Shown: in pieces, positions 34,601-42,633 of the stretch | How positions within the stretch are numbered: the first letter of the stretch is position 1 | Layout: every line of letters begins with the position of its first letter | Origin: Enterobacter huaxiensis | GTDB lineage: Bacteria > Pseudomonadota > Gammaproteobacteria > Enterobacterales > Enterobacteriaceae | Direction: 5' to 3' | Assembly (NCBI RefSeq): GCF_003594935.2 | Contig: NZ_CP043342.1 | Location: 620,001 to 684,000, forward strand | Length of the DNA stretch: 64,000 nucleotides | Made by a program: the position numbers and the translations under genes | Notes under the pieces: generated by a model | Told to the model about the DNA's origin: nothing | Seen by the model: the letters and a program-made list of their open reading frames with translations, nothing else | The model's database searches: none

Positions 34601-36121
34601 ATGTCCTCTCCTGCCTTTGTCACCCAGAACGAATATCTCCTGGACGATGACACCACGCTCATGTCGACCACCGATCTCGACAGCTACATGACCCACACCA
34701 ACGATACTTTCGTACAAGTAAGCGGTTACTCCCTCAAGGAACTTTTGGGACAACCGCACAACCTGGTGCGCCACCCCGATATGCCAAAAGCCGCCTTTGC
34801 CGATATGTGGTACACGCTGCAAAAGGGGGAGCCGTGGAGCGGGATCGTCAAGAACCGCCGCAAAAATGGCGATCATTACTGGGTACGCGCCAACGCCGTA
34901 CCCATGGTGCGCCGCGGGCAGGTGACGGGCTATATGTCGATTCGCGCGAAGGCGACGGCAGAAGAGGTTGCGGCCGTGGAGCCGCTCTATAAAGCGCTGA
35001 ATGAAGGCCGTTGCAGCAAGCGCATTCACAAAGGGCTGGTGGTCAGAAAAGGCTGGCTCGGCAGGCTGCCGGCTCTGCCGCTGCGCTGGCGAGTGCGCGG
35101 GGTGATGGCGGTGGTGTTTGCGGCACTGGCGGCAACGCTGGCGGCAACCTCTGCGGCCTGGGCTGCTTATGCCGCCGTCGCCGTTGTTATGCTGCTGGGG
35201 ACGCTGCTGTTTGAACAGCAGATTGTTCGCCCGGTGGAAAACGTAGCGCGACAGGCGCTGAAGGTGGCAACCGGCGAGCGCAACAGCGTGCAGCACCTGA
35301 ACCGCAGCGATGAGTTAGGGCTGACGCTGCGCGCCGTCGGGCAGCTGGGGCTGATGTGTCGCTGGCTGATCAATGACGTTTCAAGCCAGGTGGTGAGCGT
35401 GCGCGACGGCAGCGACAGGCTGGCGCAGGGCAATGAGGATCTCAACGACCGCACGCGCCAGACCGTCACCAACGTGCAGCAGACCGTGGCGACGATGAAC
35501 CAGATGGCGGCGTCGGTCCAGAGCAATTCGGAAACCGCCGCTGAGGTGGACAAGCTCTCCGTCGCGGCCAGCAGCGCGGCAACGAAGGGCGGGAACGCGA
35601 TGCAGACGGTGGTAAAAACCATGGACGACATTGCCGACAGCACCCAGCGGATAGGATCCATCACCTCGCTGATTAACGACATCGCTTTCCAGACCAACAT
35701 TCTGGCGCTAAACGCCGCGGTTGAGGCAGCAAGGGCCGGTGAGCAGGGCAAGGGCTTTGCGGTGGTGGCAGGTGAAGTGCGCCATCTCGCCAGCCGCAGC
35801 GCCAACGCGGCGAACGACATTCGTAAGCTGATCGATGCCAGCGCCAGCAAGGTACAGTCCGGCTCCGATCAGGTTCACGCGGCGGGCCGCACCATGGATG
35901 ATATTGTTGAGCAGGTGAAAAACGTCACCCAGCTTATCGCCCAGATCAGCCACTCCACCTCTGAACAGGCCACCGGGCTGTCGGAATTAACCCGCGCCGT
36001 GGCGGAACTGGATGGCATCACCCAGAAAAATGCCGATCTGGTAGAAGAGAGCGCGCAGATCTCTGCCATGGTGAAGCACCGAGCCGGGCGTCTTGAAGAT
36101 GCGGTAACCGTGCTCCACTGA
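34601..36121 (+). CDS. aer: Aerotaxis receptor Aer
   Basis: 506-residue energy/redox sensor. An N-terminal FAD-binding PAS domain (residues about 15-120, with [16 protein letters not shown]) is followed by a membrane hairpin (about 165-205, [20 protein letters not shown]), a HAMP-like stretch and the methyl-accepting signalling domain with the conserved hairpin tip [21 protein letters not shown]. It couples respiratory redox state to CheA/CheW. Preceded by a FliA promoter and followed by a strong terminator. Confidence 0.94.
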   Translation: MSSPAFVTQNEYLLDDDTTLMSTTDLDSYMTHTNDTFVQVSGYSLKELLGQPHNLVRHPDMPKAAFADMWYTLQKGEPWSGIVKNRRKNGDHYWVRANAVPMVRRGQVTGYMSIRAKATAEEVAAVEPLYKALNEGRCSKRIHKGLVVRKGWLGRLPALPLRWRVRGVMAVVFAALAATLAATSAAWAAYAAVAVVMLLGTLLFEQQIVRPVENVARQALKVATGERNSVQHLNRSDELGLTLRAVGQLGLMCRWLINDVSSQVVSVRDGSDRLAQGNEDLNDRTRQTVTNVQQTVATMNQMAASVQSNSETAAEVDKLSVAASSAATKGGNAMQTVVKTMDDIADSTQRIGSITSLINDIAFQTNILALNAAVEAARAGEQGKGFAVVAGEVRHLASRSANAANDIRKLIDASASKVQSGSDQVHAAGRTMDDIVEQVKNVTQLIAQISHSTSEQATGLSELTRAVAELDGITQKNADLVEESAQISAMVKHRAGRLEDAVTVLH

Positions 36122-36141
36122 GTCGTTTTATGTTTTGGCAA

Positions 36142-36178
36142 AGCCGTTTATTTCCTTTAGGGATAAACGGCTTTTTCT
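36142..36178 (+). terminator. Terminator of aer
   Basis: Stem AGCCGTTTAT / ATAAACGGCT with an 11-base loop and a T-rich tail, 20 bp after the aer stop. Confidence 0.88.
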
Positions 36179-36293
36179 TTTTCTGAATTATCAAGGTTGT
36201 TAAATAAATATTAAATAACTAAAAAACGCCGGTTTTTTTATTCCTCCCCCTGCGCTTACTCGACGTCGCTAAAGAAAAAAACGATCAAAGTCA

Positions 36294-36320
36294 TAAAGTT
36301 AGCGAAAAAGTTACCGATAA
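36294..36320 (+). promoter_or_regulatory. Sigma-28 (FliA) promoter of the mcp gene
   Basis: TAAA-N15-ACCGATAA, one mismatch from the FliA consensus, 40 bp before the ATG of the chemoreceptor gene. Confidence 0.8.
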
Positions 36321-36360
36321 CGGTGATCGTCTGAGAAATAATCACATCGATGGAGTAAAT

Positions 36361-37920
36361 ATGTTCTTACATGACGTAAAGATCGGCACGAAATTATTTC
36401 TGGCGTTTGGGTTCTTTATTGTTCTGATGGTGGTGAGCGCGAGTCTTTCCCTGCTGAGCCTGAACCGGGCGAACAACGGAATGCAAACCATCATCAGCAG
36501 CGATTATCCAACCACGGTAAAAGCCAACCAGCTAATCGACAATTTCCAGGAATTTATCAGCACTCAGCAGCTCATGCTGCTGGATGAGCAGGGGACGTAT
36601 ACGGCGCAGTCACAGCAGCGCTTAAAGGAGATCAGCGAGCAGATCACCGTGATCCTCGGTGAGCTGAACAACGCGCTGCAGGATGCAAAATCCCAGCAGG
36701 TGCTGGCGGATATCCGGGATGTGCGCCAGCAGTACCTGGATTCGCGCTACCGTATTTTGCAGGCGGTACAGGATAACGATCGTGCGGGTGCCATCCGGGA
36801 GATGATGACCAAAACGATTACCGTTCAGCAGGCCTACAAAGCGAAGGTGCAGGCGCTGATTGCCATTCAAAACGGCGAAATGCAGAGCGCAGGCGCGCAG
36901 GTCGACGATGACTTCCGAACCAACCGCCTTGTGCTGATCCTGATCACCCTCTTCAGCGTGGTGGTGGGCAGCGTGATTGGCTGGTTTATCGTGCGCTCCA
37001 TCACCCGCCCGCTGGGACAGGCGGTGAACTTTGCGGAAGCCATTGCCGACGGCGATCTGACCGGCAGCATTGCCTCTCATGGTAAAGACGAAACCGGCCT
37101 GCTGCTTACCGCGCTGATGGAGATGAAGACCCGCCTGCTGGACATCGTCCAGCAGGTGCAGACCGGTTCGGAGAACATCTCCAGCGCTGCGGCGCAGATT
37201 GTCGCGGGTAATCAGGATCTGGCCGCGCGCACGGAGGAGCAGGCCAGCTCCGTGGAACAGACGGCTGCCTCGATGGAGCAGATCACCGCGACGGTGAAAA
37301 ATACCGCGTCGCACACCGGAGAAGCGACCACCCTTTCCGCCGGTGCCGCGACGGTTGTCAAAAATAACGGTGAGATGATGAAACAGGTGACCAGCAAAAT
37401 GCGCCTGATAAACGAAACGTCTAACCGGATGTCCGACATTATCGACCTGATCGACGCCATTGCCTTCCAGACCAACATTCTGGCGCTCAACGCGGCGGTC
37501 GAGGCGGCGCGTGCGGGCGAGCACGGCCGCGGCTTTGCGGTGGTGGCGGGCGAAGTGCGCCAGCTGGCGCAGAAAAGCGCGTCATCGGCGAGTGAAATTC
37601 GCCAGCTGATTGAAAGCTCAAGCAGCCAGACCCAGGACGGGATGAACCTGGTCGAGAAGGCCAGCGGGCTGATCAACGGGATGGTTGGCAACGTGGAGGA
37701 GATGGACGTGATTCTGCGCGAGATCCGTCAGGCCAGCCACGAGCAGACGGAGGGCATCTCGCAGATTAACAGCGCGATTGGCCTGATTGACGCCACCACC
37801 CAGCAGAACTCCGCGCTGGTGGAGGAGTCCGTTGCGGCGGCGGCCTCGCTGAACGAGCAGGCGATGCACCTGAAGGCGCTGGTTCACGTCTTCCGCGTGA
37901 GCGAGCACGCGCTGGCTTAA
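36361..37920 (+). CDS. Methyl-accepting chemotaxis protein
   Basis: 519-residue transmembrane chemoreceptor. First membrane helix about residues 10-33 ([23 protein letters not shown]); a periplasmic four-helix-bundle sensor to about 190; second helix [26 protein letters not shown]; then the cytoplasmic domain with [21 protein letters not shown]. The C-terminus ([10 protein letters not shown]) lacks the NWETF CheR/CheB tether, so it behaves like a low-abundance receptor (inference). Ligand unknown. K-12 has no mcp at this place. Confidence 0.9.
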   Translation: MFLHDVKIGTKLFLAFGFFIVLMVVSASLSLLSLNRANNGMQTIISSDYPTTVKANQLIDNFQEFISTQQLMLLDEQGTYTAQSQQRLKEISEQITVILGELNNALQDAKSQQVLADIRDVRQQYLDSRYRILQAVQDNDRAGAIREMMTKTITVQQAYKAKVQALIAIQNGEMQSAGAQVDDDFRTNRLVLILITLFSVVVGSVIGWFIVRSITRPLGQAVNFAEAIADGDLTGSIASHGKDETGLLLTALMEMKTRLLDIVQQVQTGSENISSAAAQIVAGNQDLAARTEEQASSVEQTAASMEQITATVKNTASHTGEATTLSAGAATVVKNNGEMMKQVTSKMRLINETSNRMSDIIDLIDAIAFQTNILALNAAVEAARAGEHGRGFAVVAGEVRQLAQKSASSASEIRQLIESSSSQTQDGMNLVEKASGLINGMVGNVEEMDVILREIRQASHEQTEGISQINSAIGLIDATTQQNSALVEESVAAAASLNEQAMHLKALVHVFRVSEHALA

Positions 37921-38411
37921 TCCAGCTGGGAGATCTCCAGCGCCGCGCGGTCGATTACGCCGATAATCTGCTTGAGCTGCGCGTCGCTGAGCTCTCCCTG
38001 GTTTACCTTCAGGTCCAGCACCGCTTTAAAGTTATCCAGCGCCCGCTTCATCTGCGGGTTTTTGCGCAGCTGGAAGCCGACGCTGCGGGCTTTAATACGC
38101 ACCTGAATCTGTTCCAGCTGTTCCCGGTTATCGTCCAGCCAGCGTTGTCCTTCGACGGTAATCGCAATCTTCTTGCGGCCGTTCTCTTCTTCGGTAATGG
38201 TGATAAACGACCGATCCTGCAGGTAATCCAGGGTCGGGTAGATCACGCCGGGGCTCGGGGTATAGTTCCCCTGCGTCAGGTTCTCGATCGCTTTGATCAG
38301 CTCATACCCGTGGCTCGCGTTACGCGTCAGGATATCCAGGATCACCAGCCGCAGGTCGCCGTGGCCAAAGAATCGTGGACGGCGCCCGCCGCCGTCGTGT
38401 CCGTGTCGCAT
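37917..38411 (-). CDS. yqjI: PadR-type metal-responsive regulator YqjI (short N-terminus)
   Basis: 164-residue PadR-family repressor. The winged helix ([42 protein letters not shown]) is nearly identical to E. coli YqjI, which represses itself and yqjH and is relieved by nickel. E. coli carries about 40 extra N-terminal residues rich in His and Cys; here only [18 protein letters not shown] remains. An in-frame stop about 25 bases upstream of the ATG (38411) rules out a longer start. Overlaps the mcp stop by four bases at its own 3' end. Confidence 0.9.
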   Translation of the reverse strand: MRHGHDGGGRRPRFFGHGDLRLVILDILTRNASHGYELIKAIENLTQGNYTPSPGVIYPTLDYLQDRSFITITEEENGRKKIAITVEGQRWLDDNREQLEQIQVRIKARSVGFQLRKNPQMKRALDNFKAVLDLKVNQGELSDAQLKQIIGVIDRAALEISQLD

Positions 38412-38430
38412 AGTGAACCTCTGAAATTGA

Positions 38431-38456
38431 TATATCTAAACTATATCTTAGATATA
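38431..38456. promoter_or_regulatory. Candidate YqjI operator 1
   Basis: Perfect inverted repeat TATATCTAA / TTAGATATA with an 8-bp spacer, 20 bp upstream of the yqjI start. A second copy with ATCTAAA/TTTAGAT arms lies near yqjH. Confidence 0.65.
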
Positions 38457-38489
38457 TTCAGATGCAATCTAAAAGATCTTGCATTCTTG

Positions 38490-38508
38490 GTTAATAGCAA
38501 TCATTATC
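38490..38508. promoter_or_regulatory. Candidate Fur box of yqjH
   Basis: GTTAATAGCAATCATTATC matches 15 of 19 positions of the Fur consensus. E. coli yqjH is under both Fur and YqjI control. Confidence 0.6.
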
Positions 38509-38527
38509 ATCTAAAATTAATTTAGAT
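38509..38527. promoter_or_regulatory. Candidate YqjI operator 2
   Basis: ATCTAAA / TTTAGAT inverted repeat with a 5-bp centre, directly beside the Fur box and 31 bp before the yqjH ATG. Confidence 0.6.
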
Positions 38528-38557
38528 ATATCGTATTCACCTGAGAAGGGCATAAAA

Positions 38558-39322
38558 ATGACATCAACCCGTTACCCTCAACGTGTCCGCAACGACCTGC
38601 GCTTTCGCGAGCTGAACGTGCTCCGCGTTGAGCGCGTTACCGCTGGCTTCCAGCGCATCGTTCTCGGCGGCGAGGCGCTGGAGGGCTTTAGCTCCCGCGG
38701 TTTTGACGACCACACCAAGGTCTTTTTCCCCGCACCGGGTACCTCCTTTGAGCCGCCGGTAGTCACGGATGAGGGCATCAGCTGGGGTGAAGGCGTGCGC
38801 CCGCAGGCGCGTGACTATACGCCGCTGTATGATGAAGTGAATCATGAGCTGGTGCTCGACTTCTTCATTCATGCGGGTGGGGTGGCCAGCAGCTGGGCTG
38901 TCGCGGCGAAGCCCGGCGACAAACTCACTATCGGCGGGCCGCGCGGTTCGCTGGTGGTGCCGGAAGATTACGCCTGGCAGCTCTACGTCTGCGACGAGTC
39001 CGGCATGCCCGCGCTGCGCCGCCGTTTAGAGGGCATCGCAAAACTGCCGATCCGCCCGAACGTACGTGCGGTGGTCACCGTGAGCGATGCGTCTTATAAG
39101 GATTATCTGGCTCACCTGAGTGAATTCAACATCACCTGGGTTGTGGGCCACAGCGAACAGACGGTGGCGGAGCATCTGGCCGCGCTATCCGTGCCGGAGG
39201 CGGATTATTTTATCTGGCTGACCGGGGAAGGGAAGGTGGTTAAAAACCTGAGCCGTCAGTTTGAAACCGACGCAATTGACCAACAGCTGGTGCGTGCCAG
39301 CGCATACTGGCACGCGAAATAA
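38558..39322 (+). CDS. yqjH: NADPH-dependent ferric-chelate reductase YqjH
   Basis: 254-residue cytosolic siderophore-interacting (SIP/ViuB) flavoprotein that reduces Fe(III) in siderophore complexes. The FAD motif is RPQARDYTPLYD, followed by FIHAGGVASSWAVAAKPGD and the NADPH-side region GGPRGSLVVPED. E. coli YqjH has the same length. Divergent from yqjI; the stop touches that of the next, convergent gene. Confidence 0.94.
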   Translation: MTSTRYPQRVRNDLRFRELNVLRVERVTAGFQRIVLGGEALEGFSSRGFDDHTKVFFPAPGTSFEPPVVTDEGISWGEGVRPQARDYTPLYDEVNHELVLDFFIHAGGVASSWAVAAKPGDKLTIGGPRGSLVVPEDYAWQLYVCDESGMPALRRRLEGIAKLPIRPNVRAVVTVSDASYKDYLAHLSEFNITWVVGHSEQTVAEHLAALSVPEADYFIWLTGEGKVVKNLSRQFETDAIDQQLVRASAYWHAK

Positions 39323-40492
39323 TCAGGCCGCTGAATCCAGCTGCGCTTCGCTTACCTGATGTTCGAGCGAGGCGCGGACCTCGTGCAGCGCTTTCTCCTG
39401 CTGAGCAAAGTAGGCTTCCATATTGTTCAGCGAGGAGACCAGCAGCCAGGACTCTTCTTTCTCCAGCTCCGCCAGCTCGTTCACCAGGGTGTCGATTTGC
39501 TCGCGAACCTGCGCCATTTTTTTGCGGATACGCTCCAGGTCGTTCAGCCTGTCGCTCGCCATCAGCGGCTCAAAGCCCTGTTGCAGGCGCGCCACCAGCG
39601 AGCGAATGGCCTTAACGTCGCCGCGCTGTTTGGCCTGGTTGAGCTGCACCATCATGGTATTGGCTTCTTCTTTCAGATCGTCCGCAACCAGATCCGGGTG
39701 GCACAGCCTGCTCGCCTGACGCCACAGCCGCTTCAGCTCGTTCCGATCCTCTTCCGAGAGATCTTTCCCCTTGCGCAGACGCACTTCGGCATCGTGATGC
39801 TGTTCGCGGTACTTCTCATACTCGTCGTGGGCCTCATCGCACGCCTGACGGGCAGGCTCTTCTTCACGGGTTAAGCCACTCTCCAGCTCCAGCGCTTCGG
39901 CCAGCAGATTGGCAATCAGACTGCTTTGCTGCTGCAGCTGTTTGCGCGCGTCTGCGGCCTGTACGGAATCGGCAGGCAGATCGCGCCAGCGCTGGGTGAG
40001 CGTTGCCAGCACCTCTACGGCCTGCGCCATATAGCGCTGGCAGCGGCGATAATCCTCTTCACGACGACGCGCCTCCGCCTGCTGACGACGCAGATTTAGC
40101 TCGGCCAGCGTTTTACGCAGGGCGAGGATCTGCTGCATCAGCGGCCCGAGGCGGGAGAAATAGAGATCGTTGAACTCATCAAGCTGCTGTACGCGGGCGT
40201 TGCGGCGGTCAATAAGATCGCGCAGACGCTCCTCCAGCGCCTTCAGCTCCAGCTTGCTGGCCGCCACCTGCGGATCGCGCCACGGGGTAACGGCGCGCTG
40301 GCTCTGTAGCCATGCGGTGATGGCTCTAATGGCAGCGGTGTAATTCTTCTGCTCAAGCGCCACGACGATTGCCTGTAGCTCATCGTCAAACGCTTCATTT
40401 TTCAGCCGCGTCAGCTGGCTCTGGATGATGTCGTCATCTTCCAGTTCGATGGCATTTTTAATGATTTCTAGCCGTTTGATCGGTGTGCTCAT
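39323..40492 (-). CDS. Coiled-coil protein with J-domain-like HPD motif
   Basis: 389-residue, highly charged, mostly helical protein with no signal peptide or membrane helix. Residues about 75-230 and 310-389 look like long coiled coils. Between them LSEEDRNELKRLWRQASRLCHPDL carries HPD at 265-267, the tripeptide by which J-domain proteins stimulate DnaK, flanked by basic helix-II-like and acidic helix-III-like stretches. I do not recognise an experimentally known gene. Lies between yqjH and fic, a site where K-12 has nothing; likely accessory. A chaperone-linked role is inference. Confidence 0.75.
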   Translation of the reverse strand: MSTPIKRLEIIKNAIELEDDDIIQSQLTRLKNEAFDDELQAIVVALEQKNYTAAIRAITAWLQSQRAVTPWRDPQVAASKLELKALEERLRDLIDRRNARVQQLDEFNDLYFSRLGPLMQQILALRKTLAELNLRRQQAEARRREEDYRRCQRYMAQAVEVLATLTQRWRDLPADSVQAADARKQLQQQSSLIANLLAEALELESGLTREEEPARQACDEAHDEYEKYREQHHDAEVRLRKGKDLSEEDRNELKRLWRQASRLCHPDLVADDLKEEANTMMVQLNQAKQRGDVKAIRSLVARLQQGFEPLMASDRLNDLERIRKKMAQVREQIDTLVNELAELEKEESWLLVSSLNNMEAYFAQQEKALHEVRASLEHQVSEAQLDSAA

Positions 40493-40966
40493 GATGCCTT
40501 TCGCTCTGGCGCTTAAGTATTTGAGTTAAGGTTAGTTGTTGTAAAAGCTACAGGAAATAATACACACGGATGATGATCGGCGCGATGGGGGATTTCTTTA
40601 GTTTTTAGGGTTTGTGAAAGAGTTAGGGGTATGTATCGGCGATTATGGAAGGAGGATCGCAGAAGCTAGATGTGGTCAGGGAATTCGCTTTTTTGAAAGG
40701 CAGGGGCAGGAGTAAGTTGAGCGTGTTGCAGGAGAACTTGCATCCGCCTACTTATCCTGGGCTGTTGAATTTTAAATAAGATTTGTGAATGTACCCGCAG
40801 GTATTACTGAGTAATACACTCGTTATGCCTGTGATCAGAGGGTCTGGCTGTATTGCTTCAGGGCATGGTGTATATGCTGCGGAATTCATTACGGGATCCA
40901 TACTTAACGCATAAGTCGACGTGAAGTGAGGCTGGCGATAATGTCACTCTTAAGGGAGAAAATGGC
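40493..40966. other. Intergenic region upstream of fic
   Basis: 474 bp, AT-richer than the surroundings. A 44-codon frame at 40645-40779 begins with ATG but has no clear ribosome site. A GGGAG at 40954-40958 serves fic. No repeat or insertion-sequence end was recognised; it looks like the edge of an acquired segment. Confidence 0.5.
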
Positions 40967-41581
40967 TTGGCAAAGTACACTTTAAATTCCGTAGAAGAGC
41001 GCTATCAGCCTGGGTCGAACGAAGCAGTACTTCTCAATAAGCTGGGGATCGTTGATTCACAGGAAATGGAAGAACTTGAGTCTGGCTTGTTATTAATTCT
41101 TTATGAAAAGTTGTTCATTACCAATCATATCCCTGACGTGATGACATTTGGACACATATCAGACTGGCATCGTCAATGGCTAGGGAATGTTTATGAATGG
41201 GCGGGAAAGTTGCGCAATACGAATTTGGCGAAAGGTGGCTTCCAGTTTGCTTCTGCGGATCGAGTCCCCGGGCTGTTAAGCGAATTTGAAGAACGGTTTC
41301 TTACCCGAGTTACGTTTCTGGATGCTCTTTCTCGACCTGAGCTTGTTACTTTCCTGGCTGAATGCCATGTTGAATTTATTTTGATCCACCCGTTTCGTGA
41401 GGGAAATGGGCGTTTGTCGCGTTTAATATTCGACGTTTTATGCGTACGAGCAGGACAAGGAATACTGGATTACAGTTTATGGGACATGCATAAAGATTTT
41501 TACTTCAAGGCGATACAGGCAGGCATGTCCGGAAACTACACGCCTATGATCCGGCTGGTAAGTGATATCCTGCCACATTAA
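40967..41581 (+). CDS. fic: Fic-domain protein, probable AMP-transferase toxin
   Basis: 204-residue Fic/Doc-fold protein. The complete catalytic loop HPFREGNGRLSR (His141 to Arg149 and beyond) matches HxFx(D/E)GNGRxxR, so AMP transfer from ATP to a target hydroxyl is expected. GNVYEWAGKLRN and the KGGFQFA flap-like segment precede it. No inhibitory S/TxxxEG/N motif is evident within the protein, consistent with a class I enzyme needing a separate antitoxin. Starts at TTG 40967 with GGGAG eight bases upstream; an ATG five bases earlier is out of frame. Not the E. coli K-12 Fic type. Confidence 0.85.
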   Translation: MAKYTLNSVEERYQPGSNEAVLLNKLGIVDSQEMEELESGLLLILYEKLFITNHIPDVMTFGHISDWHRQWLGNVYEWAGKLRNTNLAKGGFQFASADRVPGLLSEFEERFLTRVTFLDALSRPELVTFLAECHVEFILIHPFREGNGRLSRLIFDVLCVRAGQGILDYSLWDMHKDFYFKAIQAGMSGNYTPMIRLVSDILPH

Positions 41582-41736
41582 CGTGCAAGGCCGATGGTTT
41601 TGGCACGTGATAGATTACGCTTGAGCTGCTGCTCAATTTTTTGAACTGACTCACCTGTTTCAATTGCCGTCGAGCTTGCAACTGAGCGATAGATCTGTGA
41701 TTTAGTGACTCGCGCTGGGGTTGATTGTTTGGTCAT
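41578..41736 (-). CDS. Putative Fic antitoxin (VbhA/FicA-like), convergent
   Basis: 52-codon frame opposite and converging on fic, their stops overlapping by four bases (TTAA). The ATG at 41736 has AGAGG seven bases upstream and a good promoter (TTGCAG-N17-TACAAT). The helical segment YRSVASSTAIETGESVQK contains S22-T-A-I-E26, resembling the inhibitory (S/T)xxxE(G/N) helix by which Fic antitoxins block ATP, though position 27 is Thr, not Gly or Asn. The rest is basic (QQLKRNLSRAKTIGLAR). Function inferred from motif and place. Confidence 0.6.
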   Translation of the reverse strand: MTKQSTPARVTKSQIYRSVASSTAIETGESVQKIEQQLKRNLSRAKTIGLAR

Positions 41737-41757
41737 TTCAGAACCTCTTTTTTCGAG

Positions 41758-41786
41758 ATTGTAGTTTCAGGGAGTAAGGTCTGCAA
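41758..41786 (-). promoter_or_regulatory. Sigma-70 promoter of the Fic antitoxin gene
   Basis: Minus strand -35 TTGCAG, 17-bp spacer, -10 TACAAT; both boxes are one base from consensus. It ends 22 bp before the antitoxin ATG. Confidence 0.7.
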
Positions 41787-41861
41787 GCGGGAATGCATCA
41801 TTCCTACATTGCGAATGTCATTCATATTATCTCTGTGAAGTATCACATGAGAAAAGCAAAA

Positions 41862-41893
41862 GGGCCGGAGATTTCTCTCCAGCCCTTGCTGTA
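41862..41893 (-). terminator. Terminator of tRNA-Ile
   Basis: Minus strand AAGGGCTGGAG / CTCCGGCCCTT hairpin followed by TTTGCTTTT, just after the CCA end of the tRNA. Confidence 0.85.
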
Positions 41894-41895
41894 TT

Positions 41896-41971
41896 TGGTG
41901 GCCCCTGCTGGACTTGAACCAGCGACCAAGCGATTATGAGTCGCCTGCTCTAACCACTGAGCTAAGGGGCC
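41896..41971 (-). tRNA. ileX: tRNA-Ile2 (anticodon CAT, lysidine-modified)
   Basis: 76-nt cloverleaf starting GGCCCCTTAGCTCAGTGG and ending in encoded CCA; anticodon loop CTCATAA. It matches E. coli ileX, an AUA-reading isoleucine tRNA whose C34 is converted to lysidine by TilS, rather than a methionine tRNA. Next to mug, as in E. coli. The tRNA flanks the acquired-looking fic region, although no integrase is present. Confidence 0.92.
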
Positions 41972-42096
41972 GTGGCGGTGAATTATAAAGTAACTCCCCT
42001 CAGCAATCCAGCCATTCACACCTGCCTGCTGTTTTTATAAACAATGCATAATCAATCCTTTATACTTCCTTAACGATGTATCGATTGGGAGTAAAG

Positions 42097-42603
42097 ATGA
42101 TCAACGACATTCTGGCCCCCGGCCTGCGGGTGGTATTCTGTGGAATCAACCCCGGCAAGTCCTCGGCGCACACCGGTTTTCACTTCGCCCATCCTGGAAA
42201 CCGCTTCTGGAAAGTGATCTATCAGGCAGGGTTTACCGACAGGCTCCTGAAGCCTGAAGAAGAGCAACATCTGCTGGATACGCGCTGTGGGATTACCATG
42301 CTGGTCGAGCGCCCCACGGTGCAGGCAACGGAAGTAAACCTGCATGAGCTGCGCACGGGCGGGCGTGAGTTGATCAGGAAAATTGAAGACTATCAGCCTG
42401 CGGCACTGGCGATCCTCGGCAAGCAGGCCTACGAGCAGGCTTTCAGCCAGCGCGGGGCGCAGTGGGGCAAGCAGAGCATCATGATTGGCGTGACGCAGGT
42501 GTGGGTGCTGCCGAACCCAAGCGGGTTGAACAGGGCGACGCTGGATAAGCTGGTTGAGGCGTATCGGGAACTTGATGAGGCACTCATGGTGCGCGGGCTG
42601 TAA
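42097..42603 (+). CDS. mug: G/U mismatch-specific DNA glycosylase Mug
   Basis: 168-residue uracil-DNA glycosylase family 2 enzyme that removes uracil from G:U and ethenocytosine. The catalytic-site motif is [12 protein letters not shown] with the family asparagine (GINPG), and the second motif is [12 protein letters not shown] at 42097 gives the E. coli length; an upstream in-frame start seven codons earlier is disfavoured. In E. coli it is adjacent to rpoD; here a two-gene iron operon lies between. Confidence 0.94.
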   Translation: MINDILAPGLRVVFCGINPGKSSAHTGFHFAHPGNRFWKVIYQAGFTDRLLKPEEEQHLLDTRCGITMLVERPTVQATEVNLHELRTGGRELIRKIEDYQPAALAILGKQAYEQAFSQRGAQWGKQSIMIGVTQVWVLPNPSGLNRATLDKLVEAYRELDEALMVRGL

Positions 42604-42633
42604 CAGCCGGAGCCAGAGGCTCCGGCGTCATTA

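Noticed and set aside
40645..40779. 44-codon ATG frame upstream of fic considered as an antitoxin gene
   Set aside because: No convincing ribosome site and no (S/T)xxxE(G/N) motif; the convergent ORF downstream of fic is a better candidate.
41896..41971. Reading the CAT-anticodon tRNA as tRNA-Met
   Set aside because: The body and neighbours match ileX, whose CAT anticodon is modified to read AUA.
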